Source: Gammaproteobacteria bacterium Ga0077536
GTDB lineage: Bacteria > Pseudomonadota > Gammaproteobacteria > Ga0077536
Direction of reading: 5' to 3'
Assembly: GCA_001464935.1 (NCBI GenBank)
Contig: LNEL01000025.1
Span: forward strand, 1-52,433
Length of the DNA stretch: 52,433 nucleotides
How positions within the stretch are numbered: position 1 is the stretch's first letter; each line of letters begins with the position of its first letter. The position numbers and the translations under genes were made by a program. Of the stretch, positions 35,851 through 44,801 are shown one piece after another. The notes below the pieces were generated by a model. It ran no database searches. It was not told where the DNA came from and saw nothing but the letters and a program-made list of their open reading frames with translations.

Positions 35851-36495
35851 TCAGCGCATGTCATGGCGGGACGATGCGGTGGCGGCGTTCTTGGCCAGCA
35901 AACCCGTCAGCAGGATCCGGTAATACTCTTGGAACGCCGCGGACGTCGAAATCCGTGTGCTCCTGTAGAAATCGGGCTGGCGCAGACGGTCGAGGCCCGC
36001 GAACACGATTTCGGCGACGAAATGCGGGTTCACGTCGCGAAAATCGCCGCGCGCAATGCCGGCTTCCAGCAGGTCGCGCAGTCCCTGCACGCGCAGCTTC
36101 ACATGTTCCTTCCAGATCCCGCGCGTCGGCTTCCACTGGTCGATGTCGGCAACCGCCTGCGCGCTGAGACGTGACGCCGCATTCACGCCGGCCTGCAGGT
36201 ACACGAAAATCTGCCGCGTCGGGTCGCGCTCGGTGTTCGCCGCCGCGTGACCGGCCACGCGGATGTCGTGAAAAAAGGCGCTGACGATCCTCGTCACCAG
36301 TTCGCGCTTGCTCGGGGCCAGTTCGTAGATCGTCCGCTTCGAGCAGCCGATGCGTTCGGCGACTTCGCCGACTGTCAATTTCGCAAAGCCTTCGCGCAGC
36401 AGGATCTGTTCGATCAGCGCGAATACTTCCTGCGCGCGGCGCGACAGCGTTACACCATCGCGCGCGATCGAAGCAAGAGCGGACTGCGGAGACAT
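35851..36495 (-). CDS. TetR-family transcription regulator
   Basis: A 214-residue regulator. Residues about 17-65 form the TetR helix-turn-helix (LREGFAKLTVGEVAERIGCSKRTIYE), quoted here as LTVGEVAERIGCSKRTIYE. The C-terminal helical domain would bind an effector or dimerise. It is convergent to the carboxylase operon and divergent from the RND transporter gene at 36973, with the strong promoter at 36686 between. Repression of the transporter cluster is therefore more likely than direct control of the carboxylase operon; both are inference. Confidence 0.85.
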   Translation of the reverse strand: MSPQSALASIARDGVTLSRRAQEVFALIEQILLREGFAKLTVGEVAERIGCSKRTIYELAPSKRELVTRIVSAFFHDIRVAGHAAANTERDPTRQIFVYLQAGVNAASRLSAQAVADIDQWKPTRGIWKEHVKLRVQGLRDLLEAGIARGDFRDVNPHFVAEIVFAGLDRLRQPDFYRSTRISTSAAFQEYYRILLTGLLAKNAATASSRHDMR

Positions 36496-36972
36496 CGCGC
36501 CATTTCCAGCCGTGGAATGAAGGTGTCAAGTGTTGCGTGTCCACGCCCCACAGTTCAAGTTCAATCGATGGAACAGGTCCGCGCGTCGGCGCGCTCGCAA
36601 GCCCGCTCGCAGTCGTCATTGCGAGCGCCGAAGTTGTCCTACGATCTGCTGCGGCGCAACACCAAGCTGATGAATTTTCGGCTAATTGACACCCCTAGAA
36701 TGGCTCCATATAGTCCGGCCAAGTCCTTGTGTGGACCGCTTCATCAGCATCGATGAAGCCCGGCTCTAGCAGGAATGCGGCCGCTAGGATGGTGGGGTCA
36801 GGAAGACATTGCCGTAGCGCATGACTCGCGTGTGGCGCGCCACCAGACCATTACAACAATTCGTTCTACCAAAGGGATCCCGTCGAGGACATCTGACCGA
36901 GATGAACCGGCCTGCCGCCGGTGCATGCCGGATGCCGGATTGCCCGTCGCCCAAACTTAGGTTGAAACAGCA
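36496..36972. other. Intergenic region with a strong promoter, upstream of the RND transporter
   Basis: This 477-base stretch between divergent genes contains the promoter described at 36686-36714. No gene is supported; short frames here lack ribosome sites. The leader from that promoter to the transporter start is about 250 bases. Confidence 0.55.
36686..36714 (+). promoter_or_regulatory. Sigma-70-type promoter upstream of the RND/YCF48/DUF1302 cluster
   Basis: TTGACA (36686-36691), a full match to the -35 consensus, and TATAGT (36709-36714), five of six, are separated by exactly 17 bases. It reads towards the transporter gene. This is the best promoter match seen in the window. Confidence 0.65.
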
Positions 36973-39378
36973 ATGGGACTTCGTCATCGATTTGCGGCAT
37001 GGGTGATCAACAACCGCGGGCTGTCGCTTGCCATTCTCATGGCGATCACCGCGTTCTTCGGGGTTGGCCTGACCCATGTCCAGATCAAGACCATCTTCTC
37101 GGACCTGTTTCCGAAGGATCACCAGTACGTCCAGACCTTCAAGGATCACGGCAATTTCGGCAATCCGCTGACCGTGGTGTTGATGGTGAAGCGCAAGGAC
37201 GGCGACATCTACAACAAGGACACGCTGGCCAAGGTCTGGAACCTGACCCGCGACATCGACCTCGTCGCCTCGGTCGACCATGACCAGATCATCTCCATCG
37301 CGACGGAAAAGGCGCGCTACGCCGAAGCGACCCCGTACGGCGTCGACGTCAAGCCGCTGATGGACGCCAAGGCGCCGGAGACCGAAGAGGAACTGATCGA
37401 TTTCAAGCATCGCGTGGACCGCGCGAACAACGTCCGGACCTTCCTCATCTCGGGTGACGAGACCGCCACGATCGTCCAGGCCACGTTCATCGAGCGCACC
37501 CTCGACTACGGCGAAGTGTTCAAGAGTGTGCAGGCGCTGGTCGAACGCGAGCGTGACGCGAACCACGAAATCTACGCCGCCGGTCAGCCGATGCTGACGG
37601 GCTGGGTTTACACCTACCAGGTGCAGATGCTGAGCATCTTCGGCATCACGGCGGCCGCGCTGATCCTCTCCCTCGTCATCTACATGCGCAACATCCCGGG
37701 CGTCGTCGCGCCGATTACGGTCAGCATCGTCGGCGGTATCTGGGGTTTTGGCCTCACGGGCTGGCTGCGGCAGCCGATCGAACCACTGATCATGGTGGTG
37801 CCGATGCTGCTGGTCGCGCGCGCGTTCTCGCACTGCGTGCAGTATCTCGAGCGCTATTACGAAATCCTCCACGAGGTCAAGGACAAGAAGAAGGCCGCGC
37901 AGATTTCGCTGGGCGTGATGATGGCGCCGGGCATTCTCGGCATCATCACCGACTGCGTCTGTCTGTTCCTGATCGCGGTTGCGCCGATTCCCGTCATGGA
38001 GCGCTTCGCGCTGTTCACGGGCTTCTGGGCCATGAGCCTGGTGCCGACGGACGTGTTCCTGTCCGCGCTGCTCGCGTCCTACCTGCCGACACCGAAGAAC
38101 GTCGCGCAGCTGATCGGCAAGTCCGACAAGAAAACCTGGCACGACAGCCTGATTTCTCTGCTGGGCGTCATCGGCAGCCTGAGCCACGGCAAGAAGGCCG
38201 TGCCGACGACCATTGCATTCGTGATCCTGTCAGTGGTCGCGATTTACACTTCGTCGCTGCTGCGTATCGGCAACCCGGTCGAAGGCAGCAACCTGCTGTT
38301 CGAGGATTCCCAGTTCAACACGGCGGTGCGCGCCATCAACTCGCACTTCCCCGGCCTGATGACGCTCGAAATCGTGTTCGAGACGAAGGGTGAGGGCGAG
38401 GCCGCGCCGCGCATCCTCCGCGAAGCGCACACGCTGGCGACCATGACCAAGATCCAGCGACTGCTCGAAGCCGAGCCGACTCCGCCGGAAGCCACGCTGT
38501 CGTTCGCCGACTACCTGCCGGAAGCGAACCGCCTGTTCGGCGGCGGCAATCCGAAGTGGTCGCCGATCGACCCGATCGACCAGTCGGTCGACGGCGCGGT
38601 GACCGCGCTGCTGCTCGGCTCGAACGCGAAGAACTACGGCCACGTGTCCGACTTCACGATGCAGAACGGCACGCTGTCACTCTGGTACAAGGACAACAAG
38701 CAGGAGACCGTCGACATGGCGCTCGACCAGGCGCAGCGCGCGGTCGACGCGGTCGGTGAGGACCATCCGAACTTCAAGATCCGGATGGCGACCGGTGCCA
38801 TTGCGCTCCAGCAGTCCGTCAACGACGTCGTCAGCGACAACAAGTGGTTCATCCTGGGCCTGCTGAACGTCATCATTCTCGCCGTGACCAGCCTGGCCTA
38901 CCGCTCGCTGCTCGCCGGCATCCTGCTGCTGATCCCGGTGAACCTGTCGAACGCGATGCTCGAAGCGGTGATGGTGATGATGGGTATCGGCCTCGACGTC
39001 AACAGCCTGCCGATCGCGAGTATCGGTATCGGCGTCGGCATCGACTACGGCATTTACCTGCTGAGCCGCATGTGCGAGGAATTCCAGGATTCCGGGCACT
39101 ATGGCGATGCCATCCAGCGGGCGGTGCAGACTTCCGGCAAGGCCATTTTCTTCACCGCCACGATCGTCATGATCAGCATCCTGCCGTGGTACTTCCTGTC
39201 GGATCTGAAGTTCCTGGCCGACATGGGCCTGCTGCTGGTGATGGTGATGACCATCAACATGGTCATCTCGCTGGTCGTGCTGCCGCTGCTCGTGTGGTGG
39301 ATCAAGCCGAAGTTCATTTCTTCCGAGCACCAGCTGATCTCGGAGAAGGTGGATCTGTCCGCGCACATGGCGACCTGA
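36973..39378 (+). CDS. RND/MMPL-family membrane transporter
   Basis: An 801-residue inner-membrane protein with the two-fold RND layout: one helix (about 10-32), a periplasmic loop, five helices, then the same again. The second half contains GIGVGIDYGIYLLSRM, the MMPL/HpnN-type fourth-helix motif with a charged residue for proton relay. Related proteins move hopanoids, lipids and other hydrophobic molecules. The gene is followed by YCF48 and DUF1302 genes on the same strand, a set that often occurs together with DUF1329 genes in degraders of hydrophobic compounds. A weak ribosome site precedes ATG 36973. Confidence 0.88.
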   Translation: MGLRHRFAAWVINNRGLSLAILMAITAFFGVGLTHVQIKTIFSDLFPKDHQYVQTFKDHGNFGNPLTVVLMVKRKDGDIYNKDTLAKVWNLTRDIDLVASVDHDQIISIATEKARYAEATPYGVDVKPLMDAKAPETEEELIDFKHRVDRANNVRTFLISGDETATIVQATFIERTLDYGEVFKSVQALVERERDANHEIYAAGQPMLTGWVYTYQVQMLSIFGITAAALILSLVIYMRNIPGVVAPITVSIVGGIWGFGLTGWLRQPIEPLIMVVPMLLVARAFSHCVQYLERYYEILHEVKDKKKAAQISLGVMMAPGILGIITDCVCLFLIAVAPIPVMERFALFTGFWAMSLVPTDVFLSALLASYLPTPKNVAQLIGKSDKKTWHDSLISLLGVIGSLSHGKKAVPTTIAFVILSVVAIYTSSLLRIGNPVEGSNLLFEDSQFNTAVRAINSHFPGLMTLEIVFETKGEGEAAPRILREAHTLATMTKIQRLLEAEPTPPEATLSFADYLPEANRLFGGGNPKWSPIDPIDQSVDGAVTALLLGSNAKNYGHVSDFTMQNGTLSLWYKDNKQETVDMALDQAQRAVDAVGEDHPNFKIRMATGAIALQQSVNDVVSDNKWFILGLLNVIILAVTSLAYRSLLAGILLLIPVNLSNAMLEAVMVMMGIGLDVNSLPIASIGIGVGIDYGIYLLSRMCEEFQDSGHYGDAIQRAVQTSGKAIFFTATIVMISILPWYFLSDLKFLADMGLLLVMVMTINMVISLVVLPLLVWWIKPKFISSEHQLISEKVDLSAHMAT

Positions 39379-39434
39379 TCACCAGCCCTGTGCTGCGGCT
39401 CAACGTTTTCAAGTATTGGTAGAACGAGGACAAC

Positions 39435-40463
39435 GTGAACATCATCAATGACACATTCGGTCGCGGCGCGCGGGCACTGCTGGGCGCGACCCTCGGCTTG
39501 GGCCTGTTCATCGCGGCTACGGGCGCGACACTCGCCGAAGAGGGCGCCGCGAGTTCGCAGCTTGCCGTCGTGCGCAGTGGTATCCCCCACGATGCCATCT
39601 ACGCGATGAACATCAACGGCAAGAACGGCATGGCGGTCGGCGCCGCCGGCGCGCTGCTCATCACCAAAGATGGCGGCGCGACCTGGACCGAGGGCAGTTC
39701 GGGCTCGGACTTCGGGCTGTTCGGCATCGCCGTCGCGGGTGACCACCGCCTCATCGTCGGCCAGCGCGGCACCGTGCTGCTCGGCGACGCCGAGGGCAAG
39801 TGGACCCCGACGACCAGCGGCACCGAGAACCGCCTGCTGAACGTCGACGTCAACAGCGCCGGGCTCGCGATTGCGGTCGGCGAGTTCGGCACGATCATGC
39901 GCTCGAAGGACGGCGGCAAGAGCTGGGAGCAGCGCACGATCGACTGGACGACCTTCCGCGACGACGGCTACGAGCCGCATATCTACGCGGTTGACGTGCA
40001 GGACAACGGCCGCATCGTCATCGGTGCCGAGTTCGCCTATGTGATCGTCTCCGACGACGGCGGCGAGACTTTCTCGCTCGCGAACAAGGGCGAGAAGTCG
40101 ATTTTCGCAATGCACATGCTCGACGACGGCACCGGGTACGCGGTCGGCCAGGAAGGGCTGGCGCTGAAGACCACCGACAACGGCGCGACCTGGGCCGAAC
40201 TGTCGACCAACTCGAATGCGAACCTGTTCGGCGTGTGGGCGTCGGCGCAGGGTGAAATCGTCGCCACCGGCATGCGCGCCCTCCTGCGCAGCAGCGACGC
40301 CGGCGGCACCTTCACGGCCTCCGAGGACCTCGCGGTCGTGCGCAACTGGTACGTGCCGGTGGCGATGGGCCAGGCCGAGTTCAAGGGTGACGGCGGTGCG
40401 ATGGTGCAGGAAGTCGTGTACATCGCCGGCTACCAGGGCACGATTGCCCGCGTGTTGCGCTGA
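39435..40463 (+). CDS. YCF48/BNR-type beta-propeller, exported
   Basis: A 342-residue protein from GTG 39435 (CGAGGA upstream). An N-terminal signal peptide (about 1-35, ending TLAEE) directs export. The rest is a beta-propeller with repeated Asp-box-like units such as DGGATW, DGGKSW, DNGATW and DAGGTF at regular spacing, the pattern of the YCF48/Hcf136 family. In this setting it is not a photosystem factor; with an RND transporter and a DUF1302 outer-membrane protein it is probably a periplasmic partner of that cluster. Confidence 0.82.
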   Translation: MNIINDTFGRGARALLGATLGLGLFIAATGATLAEEGAASSQLAVVRSGIPHDAIYAMNINGKNGMAVGAAGALLITKDGGATWTEGSSGSDFGLFGIAVAGDHRLIVGQRGTVLLGDAEGKWTPTTSGTENRLLNVDVNSAGLAIAVGEFGTIMRSKDGGKSWEQRTIDWTTFRDDGYEPHIYAVDVQDNGRIVIGAEFAYVIVSDDGGETFSLANKGEKSIFAMHMLDDGTGYAVGQEGLALKTTDNGATWAELSTNSNANLFGVWASAQGEIVATGMRALLRSSDAGGTFTASEDLAVVRNWYVPVAMGQAEFKGDGGAMVQEVVYIAGYQGTIARVLR

Positions 40464-40547
40464 AGCATACGAACTCGAATCCGGTGTGGCGTAAAGGTCT
40501 TAGTCCTCTGCGCCACCCCTTCCCATCAAAATGGGGGATATCAGTGG

Positions 40548-40576
40548 TTGAACATTGGTGTTCGATGGGCTAGATT
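40548..40576 (+). promoter_or_regulatory. Candidate promoter for the DUF1302 gene
   Basis: TTGAAC (40548-40553) and TAGATT (40571-40576) are 17 bases apart, four of six matches each, in the 299-base gap before the DUF1302 gene. It would allow this gene to be expressed apart from the upstream two. Confidence 0.35.
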
Positions 40577-40762
40577 GCGCCAAATGGGTGATAACGTCGC
40601 CAGCGCGCGTCATTTTGGCCCGATTTGACGAAAAACTGTTGCATTCAAGCAACGCGGCATGGGAGCCGATAACGAAACCTGCGCCCCGAGGTGCAGGCAG
40701 CTGTGGCTACCATCCAACGGGGGACGAAGAGCAATCTCACGTTTAGCATGAGGAGAGCGGGA

Positions 40763-42943
40763 GTGGATAAAAATTACATGTTGCGCATGATGCTCGCCGG
40801 CGGTGCCACCGCAGGCGTACTCGCATCAGGAGCCGCACAAGCCGTCGATTTCAACATCACCGGTTTCGTGCGCCAGGAAATCGCGATTTCCGTCACCGAC
40901 GACGAGAATCCGTTCAACCAGTCCGGCAACCCGTTCATGGGTCGCGTGGTGCCGAACACGCTGCTGGGCCAGTCCACCGCCAAGGGAGCGCCTTACGACA
41001 ACGGTACGTACGGTACCCAGCTCGGCAGCGTCGCCACCCGTGGGGCAGGCTATTTCGCGGCTGACAACACCGGCATTTTCGGCCGCATGGCGGGTGCCTG
41101 CCAGAACGCGAACTGCGGCAACTACGCGAACGCGGCGCGCGAAGAAAGCAATTTCAACATGTTCGCCACGCGCGCCGAAATCGACATCCAGGCGCAGTGG
41201 ACGGACTCGATCAAGACTTTCGTGAAGTTCCGCGCTTTCGGCGAAGCCGTCAGCAACTTCTCCGATTCCTTCAATGGCGATCACTTCCGCTCCACGGGCG
41301 GCGGCTGGCACGGCGGCAGCGCCGGCAACATGCTCGAGTGGAATTCGCCGGACTTCATGGTCGACATCCCGTCTGCCTACCTCGACTACAACAGCGGCTC
41401 CCTGTGGGTCCGCGTCGGTCAGCAGCAGATTGCCTGGGGTGAAGCCTACTTCTTCCGCGTCTTCGACGTGCCGAACGGCCTCGACACCCGCCGTCACTTC
41501 ACGCTCGACGTCGCCGCTGAAGAATTCTCCGACAAGCGCGTGGCCTCGCCGGGCGTGCGCGCGAGCTACACGTTCAACAACGGCTTCGAACTCGACACCT
41601 TCGTGCAGATGTTCGCGCCGACCACGATTGTCGGCACCAACACGCCGTACAACGTCGTGGCCTCCGGCTTCAGCTGGCGCGACAGCACGGGTGAGTTCGA
41701 CGAAGCGGCGAATACGCTGAACTTCGGCGCCCGCCTGAACATGCCGCTGACCGACAAGCTGACCGTCGGCGTGATGGCTGTGAACCGTCGCAACCCGGAT
41801 GGCGTCGTGCGCTGGGAAGATGCGCCGCTGACCCTGTCCGATGGCACGGCGAACCCGTTCTGCTTCGGCCCGAACAACGCGGCGGCCGCCGCGCTGGGCG
41901 GCGCCGTGACGGATACCAACGGCAACGGCATCACCGACACCGTCGAACTGACGACTCCGCTGTCCGGCGGTCGCTGCGGCGCGAACGCTGCACCGGATCC
42001 GGTCGGCACCGCGTCCTGGGCCGAGTGGTACACGATGGCCGGCAAGTCCCGTCTGAACCCGACCGAGGGTACGCTGGGCTTCCTGAACGGCGGTGCGCTG
42101 AACCAGAGCGGCACCAACGCTTCGACGCTGGCCGGTGCCAACTTCGGACTCGGCACGCCGCAGCAGCTGTTCGACACGCTTTGCCAGGGCAGCAACTGCT
42201 CGTTCAACAGCGCGCGCGACGAGTACAACGTGGCCAATGCCCGCGCCACGCTGGATGCGTTCTTCAACTCGTTTGCATTCCCGCGCGGTTACATCACCCG
42301 CGAGTTCAAGCGTGAAAGCATCTTCGGTGCGTCGTTCAACTACATCTTCGAGTCCGAACCGGGCACGTGGCTGGACCAGTTGATCATCCGCGGCGAAGTC
42401 AGCTACACGCCGGACAAGAAGTTCACGGCACTGGACCTGCGCGGTGGTGCGTACATCGAGAGCGACGAGGTGTCCTCGGCCTTGATTCTCGAGAAGTACC
42501 ACAACGTGTTCCCGAACCTGCCGGCGACCTACCTGGTGGCCCAGTGGATGCACAAGACGGATTCCGATCTGTTCGGTCGTCACCTGAGCGGCAACGAGCA
42601 TGACTTCGATGACGACGCGACCTGTCTCGTGGACCCCGCGAATCAGACGAACAATGCTTCCCGCTGCGGTCGTCCGAAGGGCCAGGACAGCGCGAACTAC
42701 GTGTCCTTCGCCTTCCAGCAGCCGTTCCCGAACCTGATCTGGCGCGCGGACTTCGCGATGCTCGTCGACATCAAGGGCGGCCTGCTGCTGCAGCCGGGTC
42801 TGCGCTACAAGCCGAGCACCGACTGGCAGTTCGACCTGTACGCGAACATCCTGCAGGACTTCACGCCGGACCGGAACAACGACGTCATCGAGACGCTCGA
42901 CTTCGCGGATGAAGTGTTTGCACGCGTGAGCTTCTACTTCTAG
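40763..42943 (+). CDS. DUF1302 family outer-membrane protein
   Basis: A 726-residue exported protein. GTG 40763 is chosen because AGGAG lies 7 bases before it; longer in-frame starts lack a ribosome site. Residues 1-27 form a signal peptide (MLRMMLAGGATAGVLASGAAQA). The body alternates short polar and aromatic stretches as in a beta-barrel and ends VFARVSFYF, a terminal Phe typical of outer-membrane proteins. DUF1302 proteins are encoded with DUF1329 in clusters for steroid, aromatic or polyester breakdown. A role in passage of hydrophobic substrate across the outer membrane is inferred. Confidence 0.83.
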   Translation: MDKNYMLRMMLAGGATAGVLASGAAQAVDFNITGFVRQEIAISVTDDENPFNQSGNPFMGRVVPNTLLGQSTAKGAPYDNGTYGTQLGSVATRGAGYFAADNTGIFGRMAGACQNANCGNYANAAREESNFNMFATRAEIDIQAQWTDSIKTFVKFRAFGEAVSNFSDSFNGDHFRSTGGGWHGGSAGNMLEWNSPDFMVDIPSAYLDYNSGSLWVRVGQQQIAWGEAYFFRVFDVPNGLDTRRHFTLDVAAEEFSDKRVASPGVRASYTFNNGFELDTFVQMFAPTTIVGTNTPYNVVASGFSWRDSTGEFDEAANTLNFGARLNMPLTDKLTVGVMAVNRRNPDGVVRWEDAPLTLSDGTANPFCFGPNNAAAAALGGAVTDTNGNGITDTVELTTPLSGGRCGANAAPDPVGTASWAEWYTMAGKSRLNPTEGTLGFLNGGALNQSGTNASTLAGANFGLGTPQQLFDTLCQGSNCSFNSARDEYNVANARATLDAFFNSFAFPRGYITREFKRESIFGASFNYIFESEPGTWLDQLIIRGEVSYTPDKKFTALDLRGGAYIESDEVSSALILEKYHNVFPNLPATYLVAQWMHKTDSDLFGRHLSGNEHDFDDDATCLVDPANQTNNASRCGRPKGQDSANYVSFAFQQPFPNLIWRADFAMLVDIKGGLLLQPGLRYKPSTDWQFDLYANILQDFTPDRNNDVIETLDFADEVFARVSFYF

Positions 42944-42971
42944 GAAGCGAGCCCGACCTCATGTGATTTTC

Positions 42972-43001
42972 AGGGCCGGCTTTATGCCGGCCCTTTCTTT
43001 T
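42972..43001 (+). terminator. Rho-independent terminator after the DUF1302 gene
   Basis: AGGGCCGGC (42972-42980), loop TTTAT, GCCGGCCCT (42986-42994), followed by TTCTTTT. A perfect 9-base stem and T-rich tail, 28 bases after the stop codon. Confidence 0.88.
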
Positions 43002-43159
43002 GCGCGGGGCACCCCCTTAAACTCGGTACAGTTCAACCGAGAGTGTTACCGCCCCCGCCGTAGCCGTGCCGTCCGCGCGCCCCCACCGTTGCCCGCGTCC
43101 GCCCCGTTCGCTATCGATGTCCGGCCGGTCCGACTCGAGCCCCAGGAAGTCACATCGTC

Positions 43160-43801
43160 ATGCAAGACCCGATCAGCTACGTCCTGAGTTCTGCGCGCAC
43201 GCTCGTCGAACTCGGTGGGCCCGTCGTCGCCGTCCAGATCGCGATTTCGGTCGTCGGACTCGCGATGGTGCTCTACAAGTTCTTCCAGTTCGCACTGCTG
43301 AACAGCAGTCGTTTCGAACCCCTGCGCAGCGCGGTGGCCACCTGGCAGCGCGGCGACCGCGACCAGGCGCGTGCGCAGCTCGATAAATCGGGTCTTGCCC
43401 TCGCCCAGGACGTCAAGTTCGGCCTGGAGCACCTCGACACCGCGCCGCGCGACGCGCTGCGCGAAGAGCTGGCACGCCGCGGCACCGGCTTCGTCAAACC
43501 CTACGGCAGCCTGTTGCGGACGATCGAACTCGTTTATTACCTCTCGCCCGTCCTCGGTCTGCTGGGCACGGTGCTCGGCATGATCGACGCGTTCCGCGAG
43601 CTGGCTGCCGTCAGCGGTGCGGATCAGAACTCGAACGCGCTCGCGTCGGGCATCTGGGAAGCGCTGCTGACGACGGCCGTAGGCCTCGTGATTGCCGTGC
43701 CCTTCACCGTATTCCACGCGATGCTCGAGACGCGCTATGAGCGCATTGGCGATCAGAGCGCCGATGTGCTGACGCGCGTGATGACGGCCGAAGTGGCGTG
43801 A
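43160..43801 (+). CDS. MotA/TolQ/ExbB-family proton-channel protein
   Basis: A 213-residue inner-membrane protein with three helices (about 20-45, 122-143 and 162-185). The segments LSPVLGLLGTVLGMIDAF and ASGIWEALLTTAVGLVIAVP are the conserved helices two and three of the ExbB/TolQ family, with the Thr residues that line the proton path. The cytoplasmic loop between helices one and two is about 75 residues. It begins a compact operon with two ExbD-like genes, a vWA protein and a repeat protein. It is not next to tolA/tolB or tonB, so it is not the standard Tol or Ton motor. Confidence 0.88.
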   Translation: MQDPISYVLSSARTLVELGGPVVAVQIAISVVGLAMVLYKFFQFALLNSSRFEPLRSAVATWQRGDRDQARAQLDKSGLALAQDVKFGLEHLDTAPRDALREELARRGTGFVKPYGSLLRTIELVYYLSPVLGLLGTVLGMIDAFRELAAVSGADQNSNALASGIWEALLTTAVGLVIAVPFTVFHAMLETRYERIGDQSADVLTRVMTAEVA

Positions 43802-43873
43802 TCGCGCGCGCGCCGACACTGCTGCCCGACCGGGGCGCCCTGCGCAACCGATGAGTCTGCGAAGCACCGCGCC

Positions 43874-44317
43874 ATGAGCCTTGCGCCCGACGCGATCGAA
43901 CTCGGCCTGGCGCGCCGCAAGCGCAGCGCGGCGAAGCTGTCGCTGACCCCGCTCGTCGACTGTGTCTTCATCCTGCTGATCTTCTTCATGCTCCAGAGCA
44001 ACCTGCTCCAGCCCCACAGCATGAACCTGCAACAGACGAAGAAGGAGCCGCCACCGACCGAAGTCGCGGCCAATGACCGACCGACTATCCTCTATGTCGA
44101 ACTGCAGGCCGACGGCAGCCTGTGGCTCGACGGTGCCCGACACACGCCGGACTCCCTGCGAGCGGCGGTGCGTGCGCTGGACCTGACGAACGTCAAATCC
44201 GCGATCGTCGCCGCCGATCCCGGCGTGCCGCTGCAACGTGCCGTCGACATGATCGACCTGTTCACTGCACGAGGACTCACGAGCGTCAGCCTGCGCGAAG
44301 CGAGGCAGTTCAAATGA
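43874..44317 (+). CDS. ExbD/TolR-family protein with intact proton-carrying Asp
   Basis: A 147-residue protein with one N-terminal membrane helix (about 25-42) and a periplasmic domain. LTPLVDCVFILLIFFML contains Asp29, the residue that takes part in proton flow in ExbD and TolR. The C-terminal domain (about 70-147) has the usual alternation of strands and helices ending AVDMIDLFTARGLTSVSL. It pairs with the upstream channel protein. Spacing is 72 bases after the channel gene and 4 to 28 bases before the second ExbD-like gene. Confidence 0.88.
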   Translation: MSLAPDAIELGLARRKRSAAKLSLTPLVDCVFILLIFFMLQSNLLQPHSMNLQQTKKEPPPTEVAANDRPTILYVELQADGSLWLDGARHTPDSLRAAVRALDLTNVKSAIVAADPGVPLQRAVDMIDLFTARGLTSVSLREARQFK

Positions 44318-44345
44318 CGCGATGGCGCAATGGGGCAGAGCCGCG

Positions 44346-44795
44346 ATGATCGACAGCAGCGGACGGCAGCGCCTGTTCGACGTCGGTGGCATCGGCAACT
44401 CGAGGGACCGTCGGCTCGAGAGCACGTTCTTCATGATCAACGTGATCTTTCTGCTGTTGCTGTTCTTCGTCGTCGAAGGCAATTTGAACATGAACATCGA
44501 AGTCAGCCCGCCGCGCGCCGACGCCGAGCAGGCGATGTCCCTGACCGCCGCGCAGCTCGTAATCGACGCGAAGGGGCGTTTGCGCTTCAACGGCAACGCT
44601 CTCGATCTCGCCGCACTGCCCGTGGCCGTGAAGGGCGCGGGGCGGCTCGCCGAACTGTCGATATCGGCGGACGCCGGCGTCGACGCCGTGCTGGTGGCGA
44701 AGGTGATCGCAGCGCTCGCCGGACTCGATGTCGGGCAGATCACGCTCGTCACGCTCGGCCGCGCCGGCGCCACGCCGGCGGCGTCAGCCCGTTAG
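44346..44795 (+). CDS. Second ExbD-like protein in which the key Asp is replaced by Asn
   Basis: A 149-residue paralogue from ATG 44346 (GGGGCAGAG upstream); an in-frame ATG at 44322 is possible. The single membrane helix reads FFMINVIFLLLLFFVV. Aligned with its neighbour's PLVDCVFILLIFFM, Asn32 takes the place of the proton-carrying Asp. The periplasmic part has the same general ExbD/TolR plan (VIDAKGRLRFNG, ISADAGVDAVLV, GQITLVTLG). It may form a heterodimer with the intact ExbD inside the channel pentamer, leaving one functional Asp per dimer. The coding frame is intact, so this is not decay. Confidence 0.8.
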   Translation: MIDSSGRQRLFDVGGIGNSRDRRLESTFFMINVIFLLLLFFVVEGNLNMNIEVSPPRADAEQAMSLTAAQLVIDAKGRLRFNGNALDLAALPVAVKGAGRLAELSISADAGVDAVLVAKVIAALAGLDVGQITLVTLGRAGATPAASAR

Positions 44796-44801
44796 GCGCG
44801 G

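Noticed and set aside
36784..38187. 467-residue open frame on the minus strand
   Set aside because: It overlaps the RND transporter gene and has a Gln/Arg/His-rich composition without domains; rejected as a shadow.
43160..44795. Zorya-type phage defence (ZorAB-like channel)
   Set aside because: The channel genes superficially fit, but no ZorC/ZorD/ZorE-like gene or OmpA-type peptidoglycan domain on the ExbD proteins is present; vWA and repeat proteins follow instead.
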